NCBI GenBank assembly: GCA_964019165.1
Contig: OZ025273.1
Location: forward strand, 14,242,714 to 14,306,713
Direction: 5' to 3'
Origin: Mastigias papua
Lineage: Eukaryota > Cnidaria > Scyphozoa > Rhizostomeae > Mastigiidae
DNA length: 64,000 bases
The translations under genes and the position numbers were made by a program. The notes beneath the pieces were generated by a model. The model was not told where the DNA came from. It worked only from the letters and a program-made list of their open reading frames with translations, and did no database searches. Below, in pieces: positions 12,092 through 24,928 of this stretch (positions are counted from its first letter, which is position 1; each line of letters opens with the position of its first letter).

Positions 12092-12690
12092 CTGGAAAGT
12101 AGGACATAGAAATTCATGGGTGCTCTAGAAGAAGTTTATAGTTTATAAATAGTAGCCTTTTGTATTCATTTACTATAATTGTTTCATTCATTTTACTATG
12201 ATCAGAATAATTTGAATATACCACGAAACCTGCTGCTGCATTGTTAATTGAGTTGTAAAGCTTGATAATGACCTGCTTGAAAACTTTATAACAAAATTAG
12301 CACTTGTAAGATTGTTACAAGTTGGGAGGTAGTGGGGGTGTTAAGAGTAAAGGTTGACAGCACAGTCATCCTATTGCTAGCAAAATCAGAGCTGAAAATA
12401 AAATGAGGAGTTTATTGCGGATTTTGGGAGTATGAACTGACAAGTGCTTGTCGTATCATTATAGTACATATTTAGCTACTTTTAAGTGGAGTAAATAATT
12501 TATCACTTACTAAAGTATTTATGGAGGAAGGCCTCAATCAAAGCACGTGCTACTTATCTACTTAAAGATATTTAAATCAAGATTATGTCATCATATTTTA
12601 GCAGTAAAATTTTAGTATAAGCTTAAAAGGTTAAAGCTGTCCAAAACTCGTGGTTTAAAGTATCAAAGTTTGCTGCCAAATTTATGTTTC
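12092..12690. other. 3' flank of the STRA6-like gene
   Basis: Likely 3' UTR and flank with the AATAAA at 12397. I see no coding sequence. Confidence 0.45.
12397..12402 (+). promoter_or_regulatory. Candidate polyadenylation signal of the STRA6-like gene
   Basis: AATAAA about 305 bases after the stop codon at 12091. There is no other support. Confidence 0.4.
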
Positions 12691-12699
12691 AGGTTCAGC

Positions 12700-13335
12700 T
12701 TATTATAGTCGCCAAGAAATAATTTAGAAGGCATTTGCTTCCCCAGTTGTTATTCATTATTGGAAAATGGTAGATGCTTTCAGCTCCTGCTTCTGAGAGC
12801 CTGAAGTAAACTGTTTCATGTTTATAATTGGTTTGGCACATCTATAGTGAAGGACTTGTAGAGCATTTTTGAAGCATTCATTATTTCGATTTCCACACGC
12901 AGTGCCCCCGTATTCAAACACTGGAATGATCATGGAGTTAATTAATGGTTAATGTTGCGCTCTCGGGATAAGATGACTTATTCTCTTATGTATACTTATG
13001 CATTCCCCACTTTTCTGTTGCAATGAATCAATGTGATCCTCATCCCATATTTACTTTGCTTATGATACCAAGATATTTATACCTTGTCCCCCGAAGTTTT
13101 CCATCCTTTTCAATGTTCAGTGTAAGATAATGGAATCTTTTAAACTGCTTTTTTCGTCCAAAAACAGTAAAATTGGAATTTGTAAAGTTTAGCGACGTCA
13201 GCCTATGACCATTTAGCCTGTTTTTGACAAGAAGTAAACCCTCGCTTATCTTGTCTTGCATTTCAATGCTGCACTTTCCTGAATAATAAATTTTTGTATC
13301 GTCAGCAAATGAGATAGTTGTTGAGTGTTTGATTG
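12700..13335 (-). pseudogene. LINE reverse transcriptase fragment
   Basis: On the minus strand the reading includes TISFADDTKIYYSGKCSIEM, then NSNFTVFGRKKQFKRF and KYLGII: the FADD catalytic box and the downstream region of a non-LTR RT. Further C-terminal similarity continues in shifting frames to about 12700. It is degenerate, with stops and frameshifts. Confidence 0.78.
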
Positions 13336-13839
13336 ACTAGAGTGAGTCATTATAAAGAAACAAATAAAAGTCAAAAGCCTATACCAAAACTTTGCGGTAT
13401 AATAATCTTTACACTTGCAGCTACTTGAGATGGCACACTTTCTGACGTGAGCCATAGTTATCCATTCTTTGAAGGGGTGTTAAATATTACAAAGAAGGCA
13501 GCATATGATGGTGCAGCTCACATGAAAACATTCAATATCCCTAAGATAGTTCTAATAGTTTCCATGCAGCAGTAAATTTTTGTAAATCTGTAAACGCGTA
13601 AATTGTCCTGTATATGGTAAGGGCATGATATGCAGTGCCTCCCAAAATTCGCTGAGGTTATATTTTTGAGATGTTCTAAATAATCTTTTTAACTCGTAAC
13701 ATGGTGCGACTGTGCAGTTTGATCTGACAGGAATACATATAAGATACATCTCTTTTGTTTCATATATCACTTATATCCCAATGGTGTCTTCATTTAAAAT
13801 CGTTTAAAACGCATAATGCGCTGTCTAAACTAGGCCTAA
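13336..13839. other. Unassigned stretch
   Basis: Between the LINE fragment and the hAT element. A minus-strand open frame at 13552-13770 has no motif I recognise. Confidence 0.35.
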
Positions 13840-14227
13840 CAGGGGCCGCGCATTGATTTCAAAAGTGGGGGGGGGGCCAAGCTTATAAATAGATTTCGTA
13901 ATATATTTTTATAATTCTCATCTATATATATATATATATATTATTTATTTCTATTCATCTCTACTTCACACCTAACCAGCCATTCCGCTAACTTACTTAC
14001 GTAGTTGTAGTTCAGTTTATTTTTAGATCATTTTATTTCTGTATATATCCATGTAATCTGTGTTGTATAGTCAGTCAGAGTAGAGTCAGAGTACCATCGA
14101 CAACATCGTCTCCTCTCTCTGCCTCCGTGTTCTCAGCACGTTAAATCTGATATTCGCAACAACATGGATCAACGAAGGATGTCACTGAACGAACATTTGC
14201 AGTCTATAGGAAGCACCAACTCACATT

Positions 14228-14373
<146 letters not shown>

Positions 14374-14414
14374 TTATGTAGAGTTATATTACCGATTATC
14401 ATTGTGCTTTAGAC

Positions 14415-14763
14415 CAGTGTTTCCCAAACATTTTTATGATACGGCACCTGTTCTACATAACAAAATCACACGGGATACTACCAAATAAATATGTGAAAAT
14501 ACACAGCTAGTGAAGTACAGCCCCTGGTTGATTCCTTATTTCCTAATATATTTATCAATCGTTTATCACTGCCGCTGTCTCTCAAAGCATCACTGATTAC
14601 CAACCGCAGCCAGTTCATTAAGATAGACATCAGACGATTCATTATCTGAGTGGAATCAGTAATTTTTTGACAAATGAAGCGAGATTTGGCAGTTTTTCAT
14701 AGCACACCTGATGATCTCTTATGGTACACTAGTGTGCCACGGCACAGTGGCTGGGAGACACTG
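14415..14763. mobile_element. hAT-type MITE with perfect 8-base target duplication
   Basis: The 349-base element begins CAGTGTTTCCCAA and ends with the complement of CAGTGTCTCCCAG. It is flanked on both sides by CTTTAGAC (14407-14414 and 14764-14771). The 8-base duplication and CAGTG ends fit hAT. It lies inside the larger hAT remnant and so inserted later. Confidence 0.88.
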
Positions 14764-14799
14764 CTTTAGACAAAAAGTATAGAAGTCTAAATTTTAATG

Positions 14800-15250
14800 T
14801 CTCAGTCCAGTTGTTGAAGCTATTGGGTCTTTAAATCGCTCTCTGTAAACAAACCAAATTCGTTTCTGCGATTTGGACGCTTTTCAACAAATTCATTAGC
14901 AACTTTGACAAGTTGTAGCTTATCTACAAGAGGTTTCCTTGAATTCAAAATAAAAAGTGAGTTGAAATTCCGTTCCGTTGTTTCATTGCTGACCGCAGCC
15001 ATGCTTTAATTCTTCTAGCCATAGAAACAGATCTTTCAGATGTCGCAGTCGTAGCACCACTGACCAATACAACTTTCACAATGGAAACGATATTTGGTAT
15101 TAGTGATCTTTCGGTTGTAGAAATGGCTTGAAGACTGGTTAAAATATAAAGGAAAGCATGATATGCCAAGTCAACAAAAACACGTAACGTTTTCTCTTGT
15201 CACCACACAGAAGGTCAGGGAATGTAAGCCAACGAAAATCAATGGTCACA
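14800..15250 (-). pseudogene. hAT transposase C-terminal (dimerisation) domain fragment
   Basis: Reading on the minus strand gives LVSGATTATSERSVSMARRI followed after a frameshift by FNSLFILNSRKPLVDKL and NRRNEFGLF. The TATSERS..RRIK core is the signature of the hAT family dimerisation domain. The two parts are in different frames overlapping at 14945-15002, so the copy is dead. Confidence 0.88.
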
Positions 15251-15619
15251 GGCTTATTATAATCAACCTTCTGCTGATGATAACTTTTTAATATCGGAGC
15301 TTATCTTTTATAGAAATGAAAAGAGCCATAAAAGCCAGAAAACCTAATAAATCGTCTAAACCAACCTAAATTTTCTTGGCAAAACAAGGTCAGAAAAAGT
15401 CAAATTTCTGGAATTTGGCTTAGATAAAGCCAATGCACCAACTCTGGATAAATATCTTTCCTCTATGATCCTAATTCTTAACTAAAATCATTACTACGGG
15501 TTGTAGAAATGTCACTGATACAAAGCTACTAAGCATCATACATCTTTCCAACTGAAAAATTTATATCTGAAAAAAGTGGGGGCCATTACCCCCCGGCCCC
15601 CCCTGTTGCGCGGCCCCTG

Positions 15620-17040
15620 CCTAAGATTGAGCAATTCAGATTGTCAATGTAACCTACGTTGATAAAGTGGATTTTGTATCTCATAATTAACTGGCCAGCA
15701 GACTGATTTTTGTAGAGCACACTCCATATTCCTATGGAGATATGCACCTCTGGCGTCACTTTCTACTTGACATCCATGCGACGACAGGGCTGCAATGGAG
15801 TTTTGGGGTAAATTTCCCCATATGTGGTAAATTAGATAAGTTCAATTATCTCTTAAAACTATTGACGTTTCTCACATACATATTAATGATGTCTTTTGTC
15901 TCTTCTACATGCAACTTGCATATTTATATATACAAAAGTCATCTCCCTACTATCTAAGTGATATTGTCTTCAAAATTTCCCCTGCAGTTTCATTCCCAAA
16001 CCCTTTTTCTTCCTTTCATTCCAACAGGTAATGCTGTCACTTCGTCCATACCACCTAATCTGGGTCGGCTGTATATGGACCTGTATTTAAAGGAGGGGGG
16101 GGGCATCGTTGGCAACTTTTCGAACTGGTGGTCAATAATCAATTCGAAAATCGTTTAGTTGCATGGAGGTTGTTCTTTTCTTTCGGGTCCATAGTTAGCT
16201 GACACAGATAGGAAGGGGGGAGGTAGGGCACCACGTTATGTTAAGAGGTGAAACAGCTATTTAATGCATCTTAAAATGCAATCTCAACAATTTATTCGGA
16301 GGGCACTGCCCACCTTGCACCACCGCTGCCTTCGGTACTGTCTCGGTATGAAGCGATTGAAAGGCTCAATGGTTGATGTAATGACAGTGCATTCGTCGAT
16401 TTTATCAGACACAAGTACATAGAAAATATGAAACTCAATTTAAAGAAAACGTTAAGAAGATCGAGCAATTTGATGAAAAGCACAACTCTGAACTCTTCAT
16501 TCAAGATATTTCAATTGTTCTCTTTACGGCAATGAAAGTTACATCATAACAATAGCTGAAAAGTTGAATTCCAGATTCATATCACAGTTTCCTCGTGCTG
16601 TGTTTTATTTTTATTTGCTGTACATTTCAAAACTAGCATGAAGTATGTAAGTAAACTTTACTTCTAGGTTTGTTAGAATAGTAAGAAATATCCTGGCTTA
16701 AGACAGACCGTTTACTTTACATTCAAAGGAAATTTCCGAATTTGTCAGCATGCTGACCAATCTTCTACAAGGAAGGCTTGTCCCCATTCTCTCTCTAAAA
16801 CAACTAATGTGTTTCAGGTATGATTTGCTTTATATGGAAATTTGCTATTGCTTACTTGTGAACAAAGGAAACTTTGCAGTGTTCTTTCTCTACACATAAT
16901 ATTAGCATATTTATCGATTTATACTTCTTTCTAAATCCTTTAGTCAGTTGATTTATACCCTGTTGATGCAATTTGGCTATGAACTATATCTTTCATGGCT
17001 GTCATTCTACGCAGCTAAATTTTCGTTTTTCTCTGAGAAT
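15620..17040. other. Unassigned stretch
   Basis: AT-rich with scattered G runs (16095-16105, 16213-16220). No coding similarity seen on either strand. Confidence 0.4.
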
Positions 17041-17049
17041 CAAGATATG

Positions 17050-17910
17050 TTTTGGTTCTTAATTATTACTATTGGGGTGTAATTAATAGGAGTATAGGTG
17101 CTTGGTAGATCCTCAATGCTGTTACATCTGTGACATAAAATCAATTGCAAACACTTGATAGACTGCAAGGACTATTCCTCGAAACTGCGCACTGAAAAAG
17201 AATCAAATTGAAACTAATGTTTCTAGCTGTTTTAGTTTGCTCAATAGTAAGCCAGCCGAGCTCTTGTAGACATGGGTCAGAAGAAAATTCATGACGAGTG
17301 TTTATGGCTATTCTTGATGTTTGATTTTGTAGTGTATATAACTGTGTTGCAATGTTTTATTACCTGCACAACCCCATACTGGGCAGCAGTATCAAACCTA
17401 AGACTCATTGAGATTTGTGCATTTAGTTATAAAAGGTGCATGTTGATTTTAAGTTAGATACTGATCTACTTGTATTCCCAGATATTTCACATTTTCCTTA
17501 TGGAACTTGTTCATTTCTAATAATAATAATAATAACAATCTACAATATTTGTAAAGGATAACCTTTTCAGTAAAAATATTACTGCTATCACTAAGGGTCC
17601 TGTTAAAATTCAAGCTTGTAAAGTAAAAGGTTAAAAATTATGAGAAATTGGAGTTAAAACTAGAGAAATTAACAGGGTTAAAAATTACAATATATACAGA
17701 AATCGCTAAAAATCTAAGTTTGTGTCCTTGCTGGATGCTTTAAATCTCAAAAGTGATTTTTCGAATTGCAAGCTATTGGGCAGGATATTAAAAATCGTTG
17801 CACCCTGGAGTGAGAAAGTTTTACGCCCAGTTTCTGTCCTAACTTTTGGAATAACTAAACTTTTGTTGTTTTTTCCGGTGTTCACTTTGTGATTCTGCCA
17901 TGTGAAGTAA
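17050..17910 (-). pseudogene. LINE reverse transcriptase C-terminal fragments
   Basis: On the minus strand 17700-17900 reads KVRTETGRKTFSLQGATIFN and similar, the C-terminal motif of CR1-type LINE ORF2. The part 17060-17460 gives LYTLQNQTSRIAINTRHEF, the region just after the RT palm. Frames shift repeatedly. An AAT trinucleotide run sits at 17518-17535. Confidence 0.68.
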
Positions 17911-18589
17911 TTGTTGAGGAAAAACCCCTCACTCAGCTAGTTCTAGGAGGTAGAATAGAACTGAAGAGTGAGCTAATCAAAACACAACTCTTAAATGTAT
18001 TCTCGTCATTCATTTCATATTCTATTCCATTTGCACTCTACTTCTAGATCTACCTCCACTCGGCTACACTCCAAAACTCAACTGAACTTGCTTTACAGAC
18101 TACATACGTATATAATTCGATCTTTTGACACTCGAACAAATTATGACGAACGTGAAAAACAGGAAATCAATAATACTTTAAGGATAACTCCGATGTCTAG
18201 AAGAACCGCAAGTTACTCAGTTCCGTTAGTATAGTTCAACTACTACGCATGCTCGCAACATCGCGATTGGTGCAAATGCCGGACAAGACTCAAAATCACT
18301 TGAATTGGACTCAACACAAATCCATCGTCTGAATCCAGGTCGCACTTGTATTAGATCATCTAAGAGAGCATCATAAACTTGAGTCAAATTTGAGTCAAGT
18401 TTAGCTAGTGGATTCATACAATAGATTTGTCTTGGATTTGTCATAGATTTAATACAAATAATTGAATTTAACTCAACACAAGTTCGACGTATGAACTAGG
18501 CCTTAAATACCACTGTACGAAAACAACAACACAAGAATCCGAACAAACGTATAACAAATAAATTCTCAAAATGAATGAATGCTTCATAA
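17911..18589. other. Unassigned stretch
   Basis: Nothing recognised. The minus-strand open frame 18226-18444 has no family motif. Confidence 0.35.
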
Positions 18590-18830
18590 AATAACTATAT
18601 TTTTAAGCGCGCATTGAAATTCCCCATAGTAATTTCTAGACGCTTTTGGTGCTATACCGTTTAAGCATTTAAAAACTTCTAATGCACATAATCTGTTTCG
18701 AATATGGTTTACCCGGGGAAGCTTGATATCACTTTTCTTTTTTCCATTGATGATACAAATTGCTCTTTCTTGAAAGGTCTCAAATCTTTGTTTTTTAACT
18801 GGGTCATGCCAACAAAAATATTTAGTGTCA
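18590..18830 (-). pseudogene. LINE RT C-terminal fragment
   Basis: In mixed minus-strand frames the conceptual reading contains KNKDLRPF, ICIINGKK and LCALEVFKCLNGIAPKA, resembling the C-terminal part of CR1-type ORF2. Confidence 0.55.
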
Positions 18831-18929
18831 GCTTAAGGTTGTTAGACTTCTAAAGAGCTTTTGCTTTGTACTTGCGTCCTATCAATATAAAAATTGTGTA
18901 TGTAGTATGTAATGTTCAGCAAGAACTTA

Positions 18930-19700
18930 TTCTCATCAAGCCATTATTTCTTCATTTACAGCAGTGTTGATAGTCTCTCTCGTAGGTTGCTCTATCAACT
19001 TTTGTAACTCGAAAGAGTTATAAAGGTCGATAAATCGCTTGGCAATTTTGTCGAAGTTAGTTTGTCTGGATTTTGGTGGTCCATAAGATGTCTTGAAATT
19101 ACAGATGGTGCCCCCCCCTAGCAGAATGATTTCCTTCCTATCTGATTCCATGAATCATGAAACATTTTCTAATCTATTACATGGTAGCTTTCAGAGGCTT
19201 GGTTTCTATGCACAATATCTCTAAATCTGATATTTTAGATATCAGTACGCATAGCGCACTGTTTTTTGTGCACCGGCAATAAATGCCAATTTCATCTCAA
19301 TTTCTACTACGGGCAAGCCTTATGACCTTATACCCCTTAATTTCTAGAACTTGGTTGGGATAGTTCTAGTCAATTTTTGTTTCATTGAGAGTAAGAATGT
19401 GAATACCTTGTTCTTTCTGCAGGAGTATAAATTTTTCCGAGTGCGACGGAAATCTAGCGATATTTAAGGATACGATAACCATATCCTGTTTTGACCCAAG
19501 TTTATGTGAAGAGCATTGAGTGATTTCAGTAGAATCTATTTGTTGGTCATTTTCCTTGCAAAAAGCTTTTAGGCAATCTATCGGCTGGCTGAAATTATTC
19601 CCTAGGTACCTTCATGTTTCGATGTATTTTCCATTGCTCAGTGAAAGGAAATATCGATGTTGCTATTGTCAATGCATTTGGCACTATTTTGAAAACAGAA
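18930..19700 (-). pseudogene. LINE endonuclease (APE-type) fragment
   Basis: Minus-strand readings include LNIARFPSHSEKFILLQ, KEQGIHILTLNETKI and SDRKEIILLGGGTICNF, then LIEQPTRETI. These match the N-terminal half of an APE endonuclease, including the LNETK motif and a damaged GDxNxD box (GGGTICN). Several stops. Confidence 0.72.
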
Positions 19701-19869
19701 GCTCTTGAGATGACAGTTAGTGCTAGATACTATACCAACTTTGTCCTGCAGTGATTAATGACAATATTTTACTGTCAGTGCCCGGCGATTATCCTTTATT
19801 TTGTCCAGCCTGTTAGTTTTTTTTATAGCAGTTGTTCCAATGTGAACAAGTATCAGACTGCCTCTACTA

Positions 19870-20370
19870 TACTGTTAGAAGGGATATTATTGACTATGGA
19901 CCCGAACTCATATGCATAGAGATTTGGCTTCTGAAATATCAACCATTCATAATAGTTGCTTGATATAGACCTCCAATTGATCCCGTCAGCTCTTTAGACT
20001 TACTTGAGAAGGATCTCTCTTTCCCTCACAGGGAAGACAAGGAAATCATCATTTTTGGAGATACTAATTGTGATTTTTCGGTGGATCTTTAGAGGAACAG
20101 ACCCCAACATATGTTGATAAATTATATATCAATCGATAGGTCTTGCCCTCCCTCATAAGAATCTGCAATAATATTTGCAGAATGCTGCAGTATTTAGAAG
20201 GTATGACCTTTTTCATAGTAGGGTCTAGCACACGTTTCCGAGAATATTTAAAACATTGCAAGAGAAATTTCTACATAGTTTAAATACCATATGAAAGCAA
20301 TCATTATGTATATCAAGAATATACAATAAAGTCTACCACTTTTAAGGGAGGGGAGGGGGAATTTCATAAT
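19870..20370 (+). pseudogene. Internally deleted LINE copy: endonuclease plus 3' tail
   Basis: The + strand reads YRPPIDPVSSLDLLEKD and DKEIIIFGDTNCDFS (intact endonuclease GDTNCD box) and then jumps to the 3' tail of the same family: 20270-20330 is the reverse complement of 20800-20870. The RT is missing. Confidence 0.72.
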
Positions 20371-20739
20371 TTGTAGACATCAGCTCTATCAAAATCGTGG
20401 AATATCGCTTAACGCCTCATTCCTTAAGTGATACAACTAGATTTAGGGGGTAAACTCAAATGCCGAAAGATGCCTGCAGTGATTTTTCAAAACGTTGGCG
20501 CCAAAAGTAAATTTCTGCAAGGTTAGCGAAAGAATTCATGTCTGTGGAGAATGGACAAATTCCACGACTCAGGTAGAGCTGATGTATACAAATTATGAAA
20601 CACTTGTTCTTTGCGTTGTATTGTTGACAATAAGAAGGACGACTGCTAGTTTCCCCTTTATGGTTTGTGTACAAGACAGCTTAAACATGATTTTAGTGAA
20701 ATGGCGGAAGCAGTGACCTAGGTGAATGATTATAATCAC
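20371..20739. other. Spacer between two tail-to-tail LINE copies
   Basis: No coding similarity recognised on either strand. Confidence 0.4.
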
Positions 20740-22330
20740 GCTGAATGAATAATTATTCATCTATAATTCCCCACACCTCCCTAATAGTGGCAGATGTTAT
20801 TACATATTCTTGATGTATATAGTGATTGCTTTCTTATGGTATATAAATTATGTAGAAATTTCACTTGCAATCTTTTAGTTTTGATTTAAAGACCTCAAAG
20901 GAAGATGTCTGCTTAATTTCAAGCAGAAGGGCATTCGATGACTTTACACCTCTATAGGAAAAGCCTTTCTAGCCATGTTTTGTTGTTTTCTTAGGCACTT
21001 GTAAGTTTGTATTGGTATTTCGTAGAGACCACAGATGACTCTCAGAGTTTCTTATAAATAAATCTGACATGTTCTCTGGTGCAAGACGATTAAGGGCCTT
21101 GAAAACCACAGCGTTAACTTCAGTATCGATCAAATCTTTCATTGTTATCAGCCCAAGAGTATCTAGAAGTTGTCTAGTATCAGCGTCATAGTGCCTATTT
21201 GTTAGCACACGCTCTTTTTATAAGGAACCTAGCTAAAGGCCTAGTTCTAAAAGTTCCTTATTTTCGGACCTCTTTTTATCAAATTCTAGTACTAAAAGTT
21301 CCTTAATAGTTCCTTAATTTTCACTGCACATAGAGTGCCACAAAATGGCACAGACACTAGAAAAGCATTTACATTCTGAATTTTACCTTTAATTCTGGCT
21401 AGAACTCAACCTCAAAAGCAGAAATGCGACAGGAAATAAGTTCTATAAATGCAGAAGCATAATTTCAATCAAGAAGTATCATGTCTTTTCCATTGATATC
21501 ATCCAATGTAATGTAATCTTCATTTGCATCTGAGTACAGCACTCGTAATTTGAAAATGAAAAGTTCCTTAGGGATTTTTCCTTTAGCAGTATAAGTTCTT
21601 TAAATTTTTCGGCCTTCCACATGTAGGTTTCTTATAAAGTGGTTCCTTATAAAAAAAGCGTGTATCCTTGGTGCTCGATTTTACAGTTTTTGCAAGTGCT
21701 TCTTTTCGTTCACACCACAGTTTCCCAAAAAAAAAAACCGTATCTGAAGTGTTTCTCAACTATACCAGTATATAGTGTCTTAAGAGTGTCAATGAGTTAA
21801 AAAATTTTAGGCATGTTTTAAAGCATCATGCTAATTTTTGACGATAGAAGTTTGATGTAAGCTTTCCAGTTAAGATTTCTCCTATCCAATTGTATGCCAA
21901 GATATTTGGCAGTTAGGACATTATCTATTTGTTCATTTTGTATGTTTAAAGACAATTTTTCATCATTTTTAGGTAAATGCTATTCCTTCAGCGTTGTAGA
22001 TATAACCATTGCCTTTCTCATAGCAACATTTAATGGGTGCAACTCTTTGTAAATGGGTGCAGCCCTAGCAATTTTCTATATACCGGGAAAGATGCTCGTC
22101 TCATGGGATGTATTGAAGAGAATAGCCATGGAATTTCTAAGAATGACAAGGCCGGTTTTAAGAAGTAACTTGAAATAGTGTCAGTTCCAAAGCTCTTCGA
22201 ATTAGTGGATTTGGCAATGGCTTCCCTTATGTCCTGGACCATACTGGATTTGAATCTAAATTTTGGAGTCAAACTATGTATTTGAAAATTACCTGATAGT
22301 AATGGGTTCGCAGTTCCTTTCTGCACCAGA
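20740..22330 (-). pseudogene. LINE copy, RT fragments, interrupted by a MITE
   Basis: Minus-strand landmarks in order are KFRFKSSMVQDIREAIAKST with NSKSFGTDTISSYFLKPAL (22030-22330, RT start), degraded palm sequence, then LLDTLGLITMKDLIDTEVNA and NRLAPENMSDLFIRNSESH (20969-21208), then the 3' tail. A 457-base MITE splits it at 21207-21663. Many stops. Confidence 0.8.
21207..21663. mobile_element. MITE with ACACGCTNTTTTTATAAGG ends
   Basis: The left end reads ACACGCTCTTTTTATAAGG and the right end is the complement of ACACGCTTTTTTTATAAGG, extending to a shared GAACC, so the inverted repeats are at least 23 bases with one mismatch. The word AAAAGTTCCTTA recurs inside it. It cleanly interrupts a LINE reading frame, which fixes its limits. 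No clear target duplication. Confidence 0.78.
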
Positions 22331-22369
22331 ACAAAGATACTTGCCTTTCACAAAAGCCTTAGTCACCTG

Positions 22370-22820
22370 TCCAACAACATCTCTCAGCTTAGTCCAACGA
22401 ATTAGGCTATCAACTAATATCTTAGGCATGTTCAATAATGGCTACATTTCAAATTGTAGAAAGACTTCACTCAATGTCATGAAAACTCACCGTATCCTTA
22501 TTTATGCAAAAACTAAGCATAAAGCTATAGAAAGCAATGATGAGTACTTGAAGTTAAAGATTCGAGGCAACGAGCTTGGTTTTGTTCAACTTGTTGGATT
22601 GGGAGAAACACATTAAGACAGTTTCGTCCAAGGTCTGAAATGCATTTGGTTTTCTGAGAAATGAAAATCATTTCTACCTGAAGACACTTATAATACTTGT
22701 TGAGCCACACTTCTGCTACTGTTTTTCAGTCTAGGGTTCTGTACTATAACTGAAATTAATCAGTTACACAAATTGGCAATTCCTACTACCTGCATTGTAA
22801 CTGGAGGCAATTTTCATCTT
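22370..22820 (+). pseudogene. LINE RT C-terminal fragment, + strand
   Basis: The + strand reads RLSTNILGMFNNGYISNCRK, TSLNVMKTHRILIYAKTKHK and ESNDEYLKLKIRGNEL, then in other frames KSFLPEDT and EINQLHKLAIPTTCIVTG. These are the region after the YADD box of the same LINE family as the copy at 20740-22330. Confidence 0.72.
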
Positions 22821-23299
22821 ACCCAACTTAACTATATTTGAAATGAAGTAATTGAAATGAAATGAGATCAAAACCTGTCTTGGAGTTCAGGAGAAGACGA
22901 CGATGATGCATCTGGTGATAGATGTGAAGTTAAAGGTTGGCAAAGATATGAATGCCCCTTCCAAGGCTTTTTTATGTTGTATGATTTTCTATAGCACGGT
23001 GGGTACTTTTCAATAAGCCTCTAGCATTCTATAACCAGAGATGTGAATTGACAAATAGCTCTGGAGAGGCGGGGGGGGGGGGGCAAAATTTCCGACTGAC
23101 AGACAGGGCTTATGCCCGCCACTACGCCCTTTAACACGATGTATAATAAATTATTCAACTAAAGGGCGAGAAATAGTTATGCAAGCGAAAATCATATGAA
23201 CTCTCCCACCTCCCCAAACCTTTTTGTACTAGAATTTCTATGAATCACAAAATTGATCCTGGAGACAATTGGGGAGGGGGCATGTTTCCCTTAAATCCC

Positions 23300-23880
23300 A
23301 GTGGCGATATCTCTTCTGACAAAGGTCAATACGCACTTTTTTATACAAGTATAACCTAGAATAATATGGGGCCAAGGATAGAACCTTGGGGGACTCTCAT
23401 AGTAAGGAACGCTGGCCGTGATAAGGTTCCCCTAAAATCGACGACTTGCTGTCTATCTAAAAGATATGAGTTGATCATTTTCACAAACATGTCACTGGCT
23501 TGCCAGCACCCTGTGATTCACAGTGTCAAAGGCTTTGCGTAGATCAAGAAACAAAGCTCCAGAGATGTTGCCAGTGTCCAAATTTTCATAAATAGAATCA
23601 ATCATATCTATTAGTGAAGTTGCTGTTGAATGAAAATGTCTAAAACCAGATTGCAGTTTATGGAGCAAATCTTCTTGTACCAGAAAGTAATACAATGCAT
23701 TGAAAACAATTCTTTCACATACCTTGCTCAAACGGTTAAGGACTGAGACTGGACGATAGTTGTCAACATTCTCTCGATTTCCAGACTTGAATATTGGGAT
23801 TACTCTTCCTTCCTTCCATTCCTTGGGAAAAGTTCCATACTCATACGAATAATTAATTAAGCGATTTAGCAATTAGCACT
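23300..23880 (-). pseudogene. LINE reverse transcriptase fragment
   Basis: A 126-codon open stretch at 23492-23872 reads FPKEWKEGRVIPIFKSGNRE, NVDNYRPVSVLNRLSKVCER and ALFLDLRKAFDTVNHRVL: RT fingers and palm A motif (LDLRKAFDTVNH). It continues degraded to about 23300 with the VPQGSILGP-type motif altered. Confidence 0.86.
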
Positions 23881-23884
23881 AAAG

Positions 23885-24180
23885 ACCGATTCTCTCAATT
23901 GCTTCTGGAACATATCCACTGTTGTAAATCCTGTTTGCTAAATCAGTTAATTTCCTAATTCCAAATTCTCCAGTAGCTTCTCTCACTTCTATCACAATTC
24001 AACCTTCTCCTGCTGCTTTTCCTTTCTTCATAGCATTTACAGATGCTCTTACTTCATCTAACAGTATTAGGTGTCCTGGCACATCATTTTCACCTTTGGG
24101 CATTTCTCCCAATCTGTCATTGTATAGCAGGCCTACATGCTCCTCCCAACTATTCTTTATATCTTTTATGTTAACAAAAA
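23885..24180 (-). pseudogene. RT fragment of a second LINE family
   Basis: Minus-strand reading has SWEEHVGLLYNDRLGEMPKG, VRASVNAMKKGKAAGEG, IEVREATGEFGIRKLTDLAN and RIYNSGYVPEAIE, the RT N-terminal block of a LINE clearly different from the CR1-type copies nearby. It abuts the previous fragment almost directly. Confidence 0.75.
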
Positions 24181-24533
24181 CGTTCCTTATATTTTTAATC
24201 TTCTATTAAGTTATTCAATTCAATTCAATTCATAGTAACATTTCGTAGAAAAGGCAGCAGTGGATCAATTATCATACAATGAACATGTGACAGTGATGAG
24301 GTAAGTCTTTGGATACTGTACGAAATGCAGCCAACACAAATGTTGTATTTCGCTTAGAATCATATTACTGGATTCATTTCCCATTTCCTAACTTCAGACT
24401 GTATTTGCACAAGAGCCCAACTTGGATAGCTAGGGAGTAGTTACTGGGCCTACCTAAATGCATCAATTATAGGCTATCTCATTTGACTGTCAATACATCA
24501 CACCTTTTCTTATAAAAGGACGTAGTACAAGGC
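24181..24533. other. Unassigned stretch
   Basis: A short AATTC-rich patch at 24215-24232; otherwise nothing seen. Confidence 0.35.
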
Positions 24534-24928
24534 GGCGCTAATGTACTTTCGCACCTCTCATCGATAACAGGGGGCTAACCCCATAAATTATACATCATTC
24601 GATAGCTCTTCATCTGTGCATTCATATGCTACCCCATTTACCCCATAGGGTAAGGGTCAGGGTTAGGGTAGGGGTTAGGGTCAGGGTTAGCGTTAGTTAT
24701 TTCATGTCAGCCATTATGAATATAAGTCAATTCGTACGATATTCATAATGGCTGACATGAAATAACTAACGCTAACCCTGACCATAACCCCTACCCTAAC
24801 CCTGACCCTTACCCTATGGGGTAAATGGGGTAGCATATGAATGCACAGATGAAGAGCTATCGAATGATGTATAATTTATGGGGTTAGCCCCCTGTTATCG
24901 ATGAGAGGTGCGAAAGTACATTAGCGCC
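24534..24928. repeat. Near-perfect palindrome with 190-base arms
   Basis: The left arm 24534-24723 and right arm 24739-24928 are inverted copies with a single mismatch, separated by 15 bases. The arms begin GGCGCTAATGTAC. Each includes a stretch of GGGTTAGGG-like and GGGTCAGGG-like words resembling degenerate telomeric repeats. Probably a foldback or MITE-like mobile element. Confidence 0.93.
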
